Of a stretch of DNA of 64,000 bases, positions 21,757 to 34,376 are shown one piece after another. The translations under genes and the position numbers were made by a program. The DNA is from Dendrobium chrysotoxum (taxonomy: Eukaryota > Streptophyta > Magnoliopsida > Asparagales > Orchidaceae), in NCBI GenBank assembly GCA_019925795.1, contig CM034313.1, forward strand, positions 2,264,501-2,328,500, given 5' to 3'. Position 1 is the stretch's first letter. Each line of letters opens with the position of its first letter. Below the pieces are notes generated by a model that was not told where the DNA came from, did not search any database, and was given only the letters and a program-made list of their open reading frames with translations.

Positions 21757-24700
21757 AATCCTCCCCAGCATCTGAACAGCTCGACGCCGACGAGCTGATT
21801 CCAATAGGTGAGTCATCTGAAGGGTGAAATGCCCAAATATCAGATGCATTGAAGGTTGGGGAAGTGTGGCAGTCTGGTGGTAAGGCCACAGTATAAGCAT
21901 TTTTGTTGATCTTTGCTATGATAGGTATATGACCGATTTTACGGCGTGTCAATTTGGAGAAGGTTCTTGGTGGGAAGCGTTCTCGACGCAATCTGACCAT
22001 GACAAGATCACCAACGTGAAAAATTTGCTATCTGTGATGAGCATCAACTTCAGTTTTGTAGCGCTAGTTGGACTTGGTGAGCTGCTAACACACATCCGTA
22101 GGAATTTTGGTATACTGATTGGTGAAGGTTGTAGCAGCCGTTGACTTGCACTTGGGTAAAAAAGCAATGTCCCATGCTAGATTAGGTAATTTAGGATATA
22201 CAATACTGAAAGGAGACTTACCAGTGAAATGATTTGTCATGGCGTTGTAAGCAAATTCAGCTTTGCTCAACATGTCTTCCCATTGCTTTGGGTTCTCTTG
22301 CACCAAACAACGAAGCATATTACTTAAGGTGCGATTGACAACTTCGGTTTGACCATCCGCTTGAGGGTGATAAGCGGAACTCAAATGTAAGTCAGTGCCA
22401 ATCGTTTCCATAGCTCTCGCCAGAAGTGATTGAGGAACTTAACTTCTCGATCAAACACTAGACTACGAAGTAAACCATGTAAACGACAATTTCTTGGAAG
22501 AAAAGATGTGCAATGTGAAGGCCATTAGATGTTTTCTTACAAAAAATGAAATGCGCCATCTTGGAGAACCTGTCGACGATGACCATAATCGAGTCATTGT
22601 CGTGCTTGGTTCTGTGTAAGCCCAAGACAAAATCTAAACCGAGATCCTCCCAAATAGAATATGGTACCGGTAAGGGCATATAAAGACCAGTATTTTGAGC
22701 TCCGCCCTTGTCGGCTTGACAGATGGAACAACTATTCACAAGCCTTAAGACATCGCGGCGAAGACGGGGCGAAAAGAAACGGGAATGTAATTATTGCAGC
22801 GTCTTGTCACGTCCTGCGTGTGCTGCCAGGCCTCCGCAACAGGCTTCACAGATCAAGTATTGCGCCAGGATGACATTGGAATGCATAATAAATTGTGTCG
22901 GAACAAGAAGCCATGACGTATAGAGTACTCGTTAATAGTTTTAACATTCAGGCATTGTTTCCAAATCTCACCGAAGTCAGGATAGTGATATACAACTCTT
23001 TAAGACACTCCAAACCTATAATTTTTGTTTGTAACTGTGTGAGAAGAGCAGCTTTCCTACCAAGCGCATCGGCCATACGGTTTTGTGATCCATATTTGTG
23101 TTTGAGAACAAATGAAATTTTTTGGAGAAACGTTATCCAACAGGCATGCATTCTATTAACATTCTTTTGGCTGTTTATGTATTATATAGCTTTGTATCAC
23201 TGCAAAAGATGAAGTCTAGATGTAATAGATAGTACTTCCATTGTTAAAGTGCACGAAAGTTCTTGCTCATAAGTCATCCATTTTTGTCTTGCTGGACATA
23301 GCTTTTCACTAAAAAAAAGCATTGGGTTTGCCTTCCTGAGAAAGTACTGCACCTATGCCAATAGATGAAGCATAAGCATCCACCGTGAACAACTTATCAA
23401 AGCTAGGTAGTGCCAATACTGGAGCTGAACTCAGTGCCTTTCGATTGCTTCGAAGCTCTGTTGTTGCTCAAGCCCCCATTGAAATACCTTGGATTTGAGG
23501 CATTCAGTTATGGGAGCCAGAATAATACTGAAGCCTTTAATAAAATTTCAATAGAAGTTTGCCAACCCATGAAAGCTCCGAATATCAAAAAAAGAACAAG
23601 GAACCGGCCAATCTTCTATTGCAGCCACCTTATGCAGATCCATGTGGACACCCTCCTTGGAAATTATGAAGCCAAGGAAATGGACCTTGGGTGTAGCAAA
23701 TTCACATTTAGGAAGATTAATAAATAATTTGTGCTGTTTTAATACTTCAAAGATAGCCTCCAAATGTTTGATATGTTGTTCCAAATTACTACTATAGACC
23801 AATATATCATCGAAGTAGATAACACAAAATTTACCCCAAAGAGATTTTAATACCTCATTCATCATCCTCATGAAGGTGGAGGGTGCATTACATAATCCAA
23901 ACAACATCACTTTTCACTCATACAATTCTTGTGGCATTTTAAAAGCAGTCTTCCATTCATCCCCGGGATGAATTCTGATCTGATGATATCCACTACGTAA
24001 ATCTAATTTGGAAAAGATAGAAGAGAACCTGTAAGCTGGTCAATCAACTCATCAATTCGCGGTACCAGAAATCTGTATTTAATGGTTATTTTGTTAATGG
24101 CTCGACTATCTAAGCACATGCACCACTTGCCGTCTTTTTTTGTAATAAGTAATGCAGAACTACATATGGACTCAAGCTCGTTTGAATGAGCTTTTTGTCT
24201 AAGAGATCACCAATTATTGTCTGTAAGATGTCCTGTTCTTTTATACTCAAACTATAGTGAGGTAGATTAGGAATGGTTGCCCCTGGAATAAGGTTGATTT
24301 GGTGCTGTATACCTCGTAGAGGAGGAAGTTCAGCAGGAAGTTCTGCGGGACCAAGATCTTTAAATCAGCCTAAGAGTCTACCTATCTCACTGCTAACTTA
24401 ATTTTGACTACACTGAGTATTTGGTTCAGTTATAAGCAAAGCAAACATAGGAATTGATTTCTGCCAGCAGTGAAGTAGTGTAGGTCCTGAGACTATATGC
24501 ATTGCCACTGAATAGGTCTGCCCAAAAATCTGTAATTTATGATCATTTGAGCTTGGTAGCAGTCTTAAACGCCTATCCTTCCATTCAAAGGAATATACAT
24601 TTGCTCTACCATCATAATTAGCTCCAACCCAATATGAGGTGACAAACATTCATATCTAAGACATCGCACAAGACGTCGCTAACATATTGTTTCCCTATGG

Positions 24701-24980
24701 AAAATGTTACTCGAAATATTTCTGTAACCAAGATTTCCATACCTCTTTTCACCCAGCTGATTCTACATGGATGTGGGTTTTAGGTAGTTTTGAGTCGAAG
24801 GTTTTGAACAACTGATCTAGAAATGATATTCTCAGTGCACACACTATCTATTAAAAGGTCACAAACCTTTCTGTTAATGGTGCACCTTGGTTCTGAATAT
24901 AGCATTTCACTGTGAATTGATGCTTTGTCGAGGAGCTAGCAGCGGATTTTTCATAACACATACTAGTGGCTCTCCCTCAT
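21757..24980 (-). pseudogene. gypsy pol remnant (protease region, RT, RNase H, integrase, GPY/F)
   Basis: On the minus strand from right to left: a protease-to-RT linker with WVGANYDGRANVYSFEWK (24398-24649); reverse transcriptase with [18 protein letters not shown] and the catalytic YFDDILVYS (23548-23910); RNase H to connection sequence with FVLKHKYGSQNRMADAL (22948-23151); integrase with CSICQADKGG and DLGLDFVLGL (22458-22739) and SSAYHPQADGQTEVVNR (22085-22411); and a GPY/F-type tail KLTRRKIGHIPIIAKIN (21749-22000). Frames shift between these blocks and stops are frequent, so it is non-functional. No chromodomain is seen after GPY/F. The GPY/F tail points to a chromovirus-like lineage, which is inference. 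Confidence 0.85.
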
Positions 24981-25495
24981 CACCGTGAAGATCTTCTATT
25001 TCTCCATCTCCTTACAATTAGTGTTAATAGGATCATTTTCTTCTTTAGCTTCCAAAATGTGTACCTGCTGCCTTTGTGGGCATTCATTAGACTTGTGGCC
25101 GGTTTGAAAACAACGAAAGCATTTGAATGTAGATGGCTTGGCATACGGATTGTCCTTAGCAGCTGCCTTAGGTTTCAGTTGAGATTTGCTATCCGTATTG
25201 ATGTTAGCTGAAGATATCGGCTGCACAGCTTGGTTAAAGGAATTTGAAAAATGAGGGACCTCTGCAGCAGGTGAATTACTCTTGTTAACAGCCGAAACTG
25301 GTTCCTGCCAATGACGTCGACTGTAAGAGGTCATAAATTGGCGATTTTGCTGCATTTAAGCTTTTAATGTGAAGTTTATAGCTTGGGAAAGTGACCAAAC
25401 CGAATTCAAATCTAGTTTATCTTGGATGTTTTCCTTTAAACCGCCAATATAACAGGATACCAATTGATTGACATATTCATTAAGATTGTTTCTAG
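24981..25495 (-). pseudogene. gypsy gag, C-terminal part with zinc knuckle
   Basis: On the minus strand this continues the gag frame from 33338-34050 after removal of the nested insertion and one target-duplication copy. It carries a capsid end (YVNQLVSCYIGGL, LSQAINFTLKA) and a CCHC knuckle, CFRCFQTGHKSNEC, at about 25070-25120. It has at least one stop. Confidence 0.8.
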
Positions 25496-25554
25496 CACTC
25501 TGTTGACCCCTACACATCAAACCACGCACAAAAGGGGCTAAATTGATAAATTAA

Positions 25555-25790
25555 GCAATGTGCGTCGACCCGACATATCACTTGAAGGGTCAAATGATCT
25601 CCAATTGCAAAATGGACTATGTCGTTGCATTCAGGACGTCGAATTTGCCGAAGTGAGGACCTATCGCAATCAAATCGAACGAGATCAGTTCAAAGAGGTA
25701 ACCAACACCCAAAGTCGACGCGCAACGTCGCTCAAATGACGTCCGATCGCAAAATGGGCTTCGCCGTGTGTTTGGAACATCGTCGATTAA
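25555..25790 (+). repeat. Start of the ~170-bp tandem repeat in copy A
   Basis: Two degenerate units with the core GATC/GACGTCCGATCGCAAAATGG, homologous to the seven-unit array at about 40380-41500 in copy B. The array resumes at 27785 after the nested insertion. Confidence 0.6.
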
Positions 25791-25792
25791 GA

Positions 25793-27784
25793 TGCCCCAA
25801 AATCTAATTTGGAAGAATTACTATTTTAATTTATTAATAAACAATAATCAGAGCTATCTAATATCATCTATCAGTAATAAACAACAAAAATAAATTCTAT
25901 AATTCAAAATATTAATGTACACATCTACATTCATTTCAAAAAATCATATAAACTACTCAGAATCTACACAATCATATCACAACCACTCTGTCATGTGTAC
26001 AAAAGAATAACTAGAACAAAAAGAAATAGAACATGAAGAATCCTGACTAGCCTCACACTCCTGCTCCCCTGCCCTGACCTGTAATCATTTAACCACATAT
26101 AATGAGCTAAAAAGCCCAGCATGACATCAAAACCTACAACTAATTCAAAACACAGTAAAAGAGCAATATGTATGTCAACAGTCAATCATAACAATAACAT
26201 TCATATGATTATTGAATCAATACAGAAATAATAAAATTCACATGCAGTAGTAGTAGAATCTATAAACAATAAAATACTACAGTACAAAAGACAGCAAAAT
26301 AATAAACTAGTAGGACTGTCAAATCTATAAAGCAATCATCGTACCCGTAATACCAATCAATAAAGAAATCAGATAAAACATTGAATCAAAACATTGATAA
26401 AGACTGTCAAAATTATATCAATGCAGTAAAATTATATAAGAATGTACTCATACTATCAAGGTATTTTCGATCACGTGCTCAGTATATCACATGTTTAATA
26501 TCAGTACAGTGAATCAATAATATTAAATAATATCAATATCTAAATCAGTAATAATAACACGTGCCAGGAGCGGTAGAATAATGTAATAACAGTAAATCTG
26601 TGCAGTAACAATAAATCTATACAATAATAAGAACAATGCCTCAAGAACATGCATTTTAATAGTCACACTAAACAAGTAAGAAGTCCTGGCTATCACGTAT
26701 TTTTCAGTATTATATCAGTATCAGTAAATCGTTAGCTCAGTAAATAGAGTCGTCATTCTTTGCCCGTCGGCACAGTAATCATCTCCTTATAACTTCCAAT
26801 CAGCATATCACGTGAATCAGTAGAAAATAACACCAAATCATAGTATTTAAAGGAAAGCCCGTCGGCCCACCATTCTGTACAGGTCAATCAGTCACCAACC
26901 AACGAGTCAATCAATCTTTACTAGTTTTATGTACATTGTTATCACAGTATTATAATAGTAATCTCAATCACATATTCATATTCATTTTCAATGCATTACA
27001 GTAAATAAAGCATAATTAAACTTAATTCAGAAAGTGTCAAAATATCCTAACGGTAGCTAACAAAAATCATATTGAGCAAAAATTCACATTTTTAGAATTT
27101 AACTAAATTATCAAATATTGCATAAAATAACATTTTGAAGCTTTAGTTGAACTAAATCACAATTTTTAGACATTAAAATAAATTTCTAAGTAGGCAAAAA
27201 TCACTGTATTTTCAAAATCATCCAGTGAAAAATCTCAAATAAATACTTAAAACGTTCATAATCTCAATATCTATAACATATAAAGAGTTACGCGGTGAAA
27301 GTTTTACCAATATGAAATTATTCTTGTTTTTTGGTAACAGAAATATAAATTTGATCAGAAAAATATCAAAAATACAAAATCCTTGAAATCAGAAATAGGG
27401 CAAATATTCCTTATAGCGAGACGAACAATTTTCCTAACATGCTCGACTGACAAAAATCGCACCGCGACCTCCAAAACCCAAGCTTTTCTTTCTCCCTCAT
27501 CTCTTTTTTCTCACTTTTCCCTCACACCACTCCTTGTTTGCCGAAATGAAGAAAGTATCGGTGAAATCGGTTTGCAAAACGAACACCTAAAGATCCTGAA
27601 ATCTTCACTTGTACCGACATGCACCAATTTCTTAAGAATTTTCACACATGCCCAACAATTACAAAAAAAATCGTGTAATTAAAATACTACAATCGAAATA
27701 CTATGGCGAAGGCAATTTGCGATTTTGAGTTATATTGGCTCCAGAAAAAAAAACTTTACTTCGGTCAAAGTACGGGTTATTACA
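25793..27784 (-). mobile_element. Probable solo LTR of another gypsy family, nested in copy A
   Basis: The ~170-bp tandem array of copy A is interrupted here and resumes at 27785. On the minus strand the insert starts TGTAATAACCCGTAC, the typical start of several plant gypsy LTRs, and ends TTTTGGGGCA. It is about 2 kb with no ORF. Flanking 5-bp duplications are not clear (candidates TTGAT and TTAAT on the minus strand), so the exact left boundary is uncertain. Confidence 0.5.
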
Positions 27785-28240
27785 ATCAACACCCAAAAAT
27801 CACTATCAACTTATTTAATTGGAGTTGTCCAAAGAAATCAACACGAATCCTGAGGCGATGACACAAATTGAAGAAATTGGCGCGCAACACCGCCTGAACA
27901 ACGTCTGATCGCAAAACGAACTTCGCCGTTGTATTCGGGATGTCATCAATACCCAAATGTGACTATCAATTTGATCAATTAAAGTCACACGGCGAGATCG
28001 ACGCGGGTCCCGAGGCAAAGACACTCAAATCTAGAAAATTGACACGTGACGTCGCCTAAACGGCATCCGATTGCAGAATGGACTTCTCGATTGTGATCAG
28101 AACATTGACAATACCCAAAATCAACCATAATTTTGCCCAACGAAAATAGCGAGTGCAAATTGGCGCGAATTTTGAGGAGATTGCACTAAATCAAGAAATC
28201 ATATGAATCGAGACAATTTTTGAAGCGATTGATGCGTTAT
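27785..28240 (+). repeat. Continuation of the ~170-bp tandem repeat in copy A
   Basis: Units near 27905 (AACGTCTGATCGCAAAACG) and 28063 (GGCATCCGATTGCAGAATGG) show the core of the copy B array. They are strongly diverged. Confidence 0.55.
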
Positions 28241-29780
28241 TATCGCTTTAAATTAATAATAATAATAATGGTAATAAATTATTACTAATAATATTATTAA
28301 TTTAAAAGAAAATCAAGACTCAAATGAGTAGTCAAAATCAGATTAAATGCAAACCTGGGACGCTTTTTGCAAATTTCCGATGAAATCCCGCAAATCCCAT
28401 GACAGCAAATCTTAATCGCAACTCGCCTTGATCATCGCTATTTGCTTGCGTTAAAACAAGAAATCTGCCCCTTCTTCTATTTTTTTAACTCACGCCAAAC
28501 AGCCAAGCACCATCCACCCGTCCCGATCGAGCTCCCTCACGCACAGACTCTGACCTTCCTCCTCAATATGGCTGTCCCACTCGATTTCAGAGCCTCTCCC
28601 GCTCTATTCCTTGCTGGACCATGTAAAGGCCGAATCTTCTGCTCGCGTGAAAGCCAACTACCTTTCCGCGTCCGACCCCCTCAAGCTCACAATTCTCTTC
28701 ACACCCAGCCGGCCAAATCTCTACTGCCGATCTCCGCAGAGACCTCAAGTTATAAGAGCCAAACTTCACATCTGTCCGTCCATCACGACCAAACCTCACG
28801 CCCCCTCCCACTTCTCACGAACCTTCTCCGACCTCCCCTTCACATCCCTTCGAGCCTCTACCCACAACCTGCTGCAGCCGATTTCCCTCAAGACCACAGT
28901 TCGATAGCCCTCAACAAGCCGTCCCAAACGCAAGCCCTGCCTCGCGAAATCCCCTCTTGCCGTAAACCTCCATCAGATCTCCACACACATCCGTCCATGC
29001 CAAATCCAAGCTCCCAGCCGACCTCGCCTTCCCTGAAAGCCGACGGAATCCCGATCTCACATAGCCTTCACACTAGCACTATTCAAACGATCTCTCACGC
29101 ACACTCCAACCTTCCTCCTCTATCCTATACCGAACTCTAAACCTCACGCAAGCAGAACAAAGCTTCAACCGTTCCTGCTGGTTTTGATCATATACCCGAC
29201 ACCTTTCCAAGCTTCCCGTCCAACCCCTCACAACAGCCCTGCACTCGCCTATTGAGCTGGCCCCTGTGCCACAGGTAGCTTCTCAGCCGTGATTTCTGCA
29301 GCTGTGATTCCCTCACCAGGCCGAGCCTCTTATGCATACTCAGCCAAGTCTCTTTGCACATAAAGACCCTCTGCCGGAAATTCCTGCACTGCTTATTTCC
29401 CTTTCACGTGAACTGTCAGCCTTTGTAACCCCACACCTTAGCTTGCTCGTTCAGTTCTTCTCACCCCTCTCCACTACAAGCTAAGCCAATCTCCCTATTA
29501 TCTACAAACCGTAGCCCACCCATATTCCCTCAGCTTGCATTCCACATAACAACCTCCTTTCACTCTTCTAAAAAGCCCACAAACAGCTCACTTATCTCAT
29601 CTAGTTGCTTCAAAAGTCTACCATTCTAGGCCCACAACAGCCCACATATACCTAGTTGAATTCCTAAAATAAAAAATAAAAAAAGTTTAAGTTTTCATTC
29701 TTATTTATTTTAGTCTGAATATAGATGTTGTTATTACCAACCAAAGTTGTTAAGTGTCATATTATCCTATTTGTTATTAT

Positions 29781-29783
<3 letters not shown>

Positions 29784-29860
<77 letters not shown>
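29784..29860. repeat. (TA)n microsatellite in copy A
   Basis: About 38 AT units. Copy B has only a short ATATAT and an A-rich stretch at the matching place (about 43290-43400), so the repeat expanded after the copies separated. Confidence 0.95.
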
Positions 29861-29863
<3 letters not shown>

Positions 29864-32800
29864 GTATGCCAAAAAAAGAAAGAGGATAAAAAAGGGGATA
29901 AGACTAAAAAAAGAAAAAAATGCAAAAAAGGGGAGATTTTATGTAATTTGTGCATTTTTGTACATTTTCCATCGTCGTCGTCATATCATGTAAGTATAAT
30001 CCCTCAACTCAAAACCTCCAAAGTCCTATTTTCGGTGTTCGTGGCTCGTCGAGGGACCCTATATGCACGCTTTTCTTAGCATGGTGAGAGGAAACCCGGT
30101 GCGACACTTATGCCGAAGAGGGCGAGCCTTGTGTGCGACGAGGCAAAATTTATGTACCTGTATACGCCTCACTACCGATGGAGAAACAACTGTGTTTTCA
30201 AATAGGTATCACCGAAGACCGATGCACACCTTTTTTGGCGTAGCGGGGTTGAAAACTATGGCCGCGGTGTCACCCGACACCGATCATGCATGTCTTTCTT
30301 GACGTGGCGGGCAGGCTATGACTCCTGAAATTTTTCCTAAACAAAGGAGACGCCGGGAGGCTGCCGAAATTCAGTCTGAAGATGCACCGAACTTAAACAT
30401 ATGCAAGGGACTTGGATTTAGATTGAACAATCACAGGGAACTTGAACGATAAATTACAGGGAACCGAATTTGATAATTGAAATAAATAAAAAATTGTAAT
30501 TGGCAAAACAATAAAAATTAAAATATACAAAGCAAAGGGAGATTGGTGAACAAACTCTCAAGTGCACACGCACAATGAATAGTGAAACCAAGATGACTCA
30601 TGACACTCAACTAATCAATCTATAAATAAAAACAAGCGACTATGAAAGACTTGTGATGAATATCAATGAGTAAACGAGACACTTGTGTTGAACACAATTC
30701 CAAGCATTATTTGCTTGCTAGAAACAATCAAATAAGGAATCTATATAATGCAATAAAAAAATCCCAACAAGTGCCGCAGATCATATGTGAATAATAATGA
30801 TTGATGTGTGACATATGTATCAACCTTGCAAGCACGCATATTAAGCAACAATGCATATAATGAAATATTTATGAATGGTAGCAAGGGATGTGCAGTGGTA
30901 TGCTCATGAGCAGAGCATGGAGAATGTGTAATGAGTGCAACAATGCTCTGCAGTCAATATCAAAACACAAGCAAATATATCAAACCCCTGCAAGTAATGA
31001 AGAGTAATGCATAATGAATATGATGAACTCCTGCAAATGGTGACAACCAATATGCAATAAACATGAAGAGCTCTTCGCAAGCACAGAAAAGAGGGTTACA
31101 ATAAATGCAACAAGTTGCTTAAGATGAAGTGCAATTGTCATGCAATCGATGATGGAAAGGTTGCAGTGTATACAGCAAGCAAGGATGACACATTAGTAAT
31201 AAATACAAATGCTTACAAGCCACTATGAAAGACTCGTTATGAACACAATACCTCACCAACAAGCAGAGGAAGGGGGTTAAAACATACACAATGCAGTATA
31301 TGGTGAATACAAGTATTTGCTGGCAGTGACGGAAGATCTGTCATAGGCATAGCAATGATAATCAGCATCAGGTAGTGGGTGCTACGACGCCTTCACAATC
31401 AATCACCATTCACTGTCGGGCAAATACATCGACCCCCTGTAAGCAAAGGTGGATGACATGCAGCAAATGCAAACATCAATGAGAACCTATTTACAAGCAA
31501 GCACAAAAGCTAGTGATGAATGCGAATATCCAACTGTATAAAGCAATGGGTTAATACCCGCAACGCGACGTCATGACACCGGATCTGCCACATGCATACA
31601 AGCGAACAGAAGACGTCTACAAGTTCCCAAACAGAGTGTTGTGCATGTTTAAACGACGGTCGCCCACACGACCGATCAGTGACAAATAGCCAAAAATGCC
31701 CCCACACATACATTGCAACGTGTATACACACAAACACAGAAGTGCACGTGCAAGTGCTTTAACATATGGATGAAAGTATAAATGTACATACAAGTATGTA
31801 AGCACGATACAAGAAAATGCGTGTGCAATCGTACACCCGTTTGAGCCCCGGCGAGCGTGTTACGGGTACATACATAACATCTACGGATGCTACGCGAGTA
31901 AAAAATGAACTTAAGTTCAAGTTCAATCCTTCTCCTCGATAGAACAGGAGTTGACATGACTTGAACCAATGACCACAACCGAGATATTTTGTTTTATACG
32001 TTCATATTAGGCCTTCATGGCCTATGATCATGAAAATCATTGACAAAGGCATAAAGCCTACGAAAAATCCGATCATCTGTCAGCATGTAGACATAGTCGA
32101 CAAGATTCAACCCATAGAAGAAAATTCCCCTTTTTACCCCGATGATGAGCGTGTTGAATGTAAATCTTACCTGGAGGGGTTAATTCTCAAGAATTTATCA
32201 ATAAAGACATAAAGCCTGCTGAACAACCCAATCCTCTGTCGACAAGTTGATAGACTCAACAAGGTCCAATGAACAAAAATGAAAATAGCTCATAAATATC
32301 CCAATGAGAGTTGGGTTGAATGTAGATCTCAACCGAAGGGATTAATTCCAAATACTCTACACCTTCAAATACCTCCCAAATGCTCACAAAATTCAAAACT
32401 CCTAGAAAATACCAAGATACAAATATTTAAAATTGAAATTCAACTATTAAACACTTAAAGCGAAACCCATTCACCCTCCACAACAGTTTGTCGAGGTGGA
32501 CAAATTTAAATATCACTTCAGCTTATAGAGAGCTAGTGTTTGGTCGAGAATATCACTAGGATTTATTCTCAAACAATCTCTTATCAGTAAGGACGTGGCA
32601 TTGGTCCTCTAATCGGCAGTTTGGCCGGATGACTCCGCAAAGAACCCTCTGACCTAGTGGCTTGGTCGAGCGACTCCACTGTATTACAGTTACAGTCATA
32701 GCTCGTATGTTCCCCAATGGCGTCAAATCCTTAAGACATGAATTGATAGGATATAATCGATAGGGCAATGCCCTCTGTCAGATAAGGTAGATTCAAATTT

Positions 32801-33337
32801 ATCCCCTTAGACAAATATTCACCCCAGGTCTATAAAGTACCCTTGGATGAAGCAACCCATGGTTGCCGACAAGAATCCTTCTGTCAGGTTGGGTTAACTA
32901 CCTTCTCTAAGTAGACCAGGGAACATGATGACTCAGGACGACAAAACCATGGGATCGTGATCAGATCCATCATCCATTCCCCCACCATCCGCGTTAAGTG
33001 CAAAATGGTGAAATTTTTAATTTTAAATATTAATTCTCTCAAATACCTTAACCCATGCTGCTACAATACACCAGATAACACGTATCTAATCGACGACTAG
33101 CCTTAATCGAAAGTTCTCTCTCGTTATCGGGAGGGGTAATTAACTACAGGGGCTTGCACCTATAAAAAACTAGAACTCAGATCATAAAGTCCTTGCAAAA
33201 TGAGGGTGAAATCTCTGGGTAGTGTCTTATTTCAAACCCAACCTGCCTTCTGAAAATTTCGCTCGGTACCTAATCCGTTAAAACTCCCCTGAAGCATAAG
33301 GGAGGCCGGGGCGCAAATTTTCGGAGCCCACACACTC

Positions 33338-34050
33338 AACTGATTAAACTCTTCCATGTACTTGCTTATAAATATTGTTCCTTGTGAGCAATGCTGATAT
33401 CTCATGTATAAAATCTATTCGAAGTCTATAGCTAGGAATTGCGATCTCAATAGTTGCTTCATCTGAGGCAAACTGCATACCCGACCTTTACCTTCTCGCT
33501 GCCTCATCTATGTAATTTATGCCCACCAAGCACTAGCACTGCCCTTCAATCTACATGCGACGTATTTCACTTGCTTGTCAGGATCAATCTCCATGTAGTC
33601 GAAATTTTCAACAACTTTCTCCCAATCAAAATAGTCCTCTATATGAAAATGCCCATAAAAAATGGAATGTCCATTTTAACTTTAAATTCTCCAGGGTATC
33701 TTTGGTAGGGTAGCGAACGCCGGTACCTAGGGTAATCTTAGTAATACTCATGACCATCATCATCTTCTTCCGAGTTCATCAAATCCGTCTTATGATGCAT
33801 TTGCGCATCATCCTCAGAGTCAGATATTTCTTGGGTCTGTAGAGGGATTCGACGTCCGTGTCCTCCAGGGCCCATTCCTCTTCGAGCTACCGGCCTGGTT
33901 GAGATTGAACTCACAGCGCATCTCAACAGTTAGTTATTGAACATCAACCTACAACTCCTCGAGTTGACGGTTGATACTGGCCTGGTTTACCCACAGGGCC
34001 TCAAGGCTCCAATCGTCGTCAGTGGTCAGTTCTTTGCCACGATCCGCCAT
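33338..34050 (-). pseudogene. gypsy gag, N-terminal part
   Basis: Minus-strand gag start (ATG at 34050-34048, MADRGKELTTDDDW), then a decayed stretch, then the capsid core with EDYFDWEKVVENFD and KGSASAWWA and a final FISKYMEEFNQL up to the nested copy A. Several stops and shifts are present. Confidence 0.8.
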
Positions 34051-34078
34051 CTCTCCAGGTGCTGGCTTTGATACCACC

Positions 34079-34371
34079 TAATGCAATCCTGGAAGAGAAA
34101 CAACATGCCAGTAAAGAAAAACAGAGAGAATTCTCAATAGAACTGTGTTCTAATATTGATAACTGTAAAGTAGCTCCCCTCTCTCCCTCGCCTACTAGTA
34201 TATATATATTTTTGTCTATAATATTTTTAATATTGCTATTACTGAACATAACAAGCAAAAAGTAACACTAGTACGATAATAACAGAGATGGTACTAGTGT
34301 AGTGGAATGTGAAGTGGTGGTAAAATGCCTTGCTCCTTAATTAGTCCTGCCTCTTAACATGCTCTGCATTA
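34079..34371 (-). repeat. 5' LTR of the gypsy element
   Basis: This 293-bp partner of 21449-21756 has intact TAATGCA and TGCATTA termini. A TATATATATATT stretch lies near 34200. The primer site is immediately next to it at 34064-34078. Confidence 0.92.
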
Positions 34372-34376
34372 ACTAG

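Larger units (their letters stand above)
25496..33337 (+). mobile_element. Large non-coding TG...CA element, copy A (nested in gypsy gag)
   Basis: A 7,832-bp insertion (25501-33332) that starts TGTTGACCCCTA and ends CGGAGCCCACA, flanked by perfect CACTC duplications (25496-25500 and 33333-33337). Removing it with one duplication restores an unbroken gypsy gag reading frame, which proves the boundaries. The same family is present at 40300-47586. No ORF of meaningful length or recognisable domain is found on either strand, and the terminal sequences are not repeated inside. TG...CA ends with 5-bp duplications point to integrase-mediated LTR-type insertion: a giant solo LTR, or a large retrotransposon derivative that has lost its coding part. 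Copy A is itself split by a probable solo LTR (25793-27784). Confidence 0.8.
21444..34376 (-). mobile_element. Ty3/gypsy retrotransposon (chromovirus-like), complete but decayed
   Basis: An LTR element on the minus strand, bounded by the direct repeat ACTAG (21444-21448 and 34372-34376). LTRs are 21449-21756 (3') and 34079-34371 (5'). They start TAATGCA and end TGCATTA (TACATCA in the decayed 3' LTR), an extended inverted terminus. TGGTATCA, read on the minus strand at 34076-34069, is a tRNA-iMet-type primer site just inside the 5' LTR, and GGGGAGGATT next to the 3' LTR is the polypurine tract. Without the nested insertion at 25501-33332 it would be about 5.1 kb, a normal size. Domain order gag, protease region, RT, RNase H, integrase, GPY/F is intact, but all frames carry stops. 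The LTRs differ at about one base in ten by eye, so the insertion is old. Confidence 0.93.

Noticed and set aside
28442..29140. 232-codon + strand ORF in copy A
   Set aside because: Pro/Ser/Leu low-complexity text in a CT-rich block. The matching block in copy B (41760-42620) has no corresponding ORF, so it is not conserved as protein.
29784..29860. Coding 'YIYIYI' ORFs around TA repeats
   Set aside because: They are artefacts of reading the TA microsatellite; the same applies to 56421-56612.
31510..31978. Overlapping Cys/Val/His-rich minus-strand ORFs in copy A
   Set aside because: Low-complexity text from GCACACATACA-type DNA, not conserved in copy B.
25501..33332. Helitron or terminal-inverted-repeat DNA transposon for copies A and B
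   Set aside because: The ends are not inverted repeats, there is no TC...CTRR structure, and 5-bp duplications with TG...CA ends fit LTR-type integration instead.
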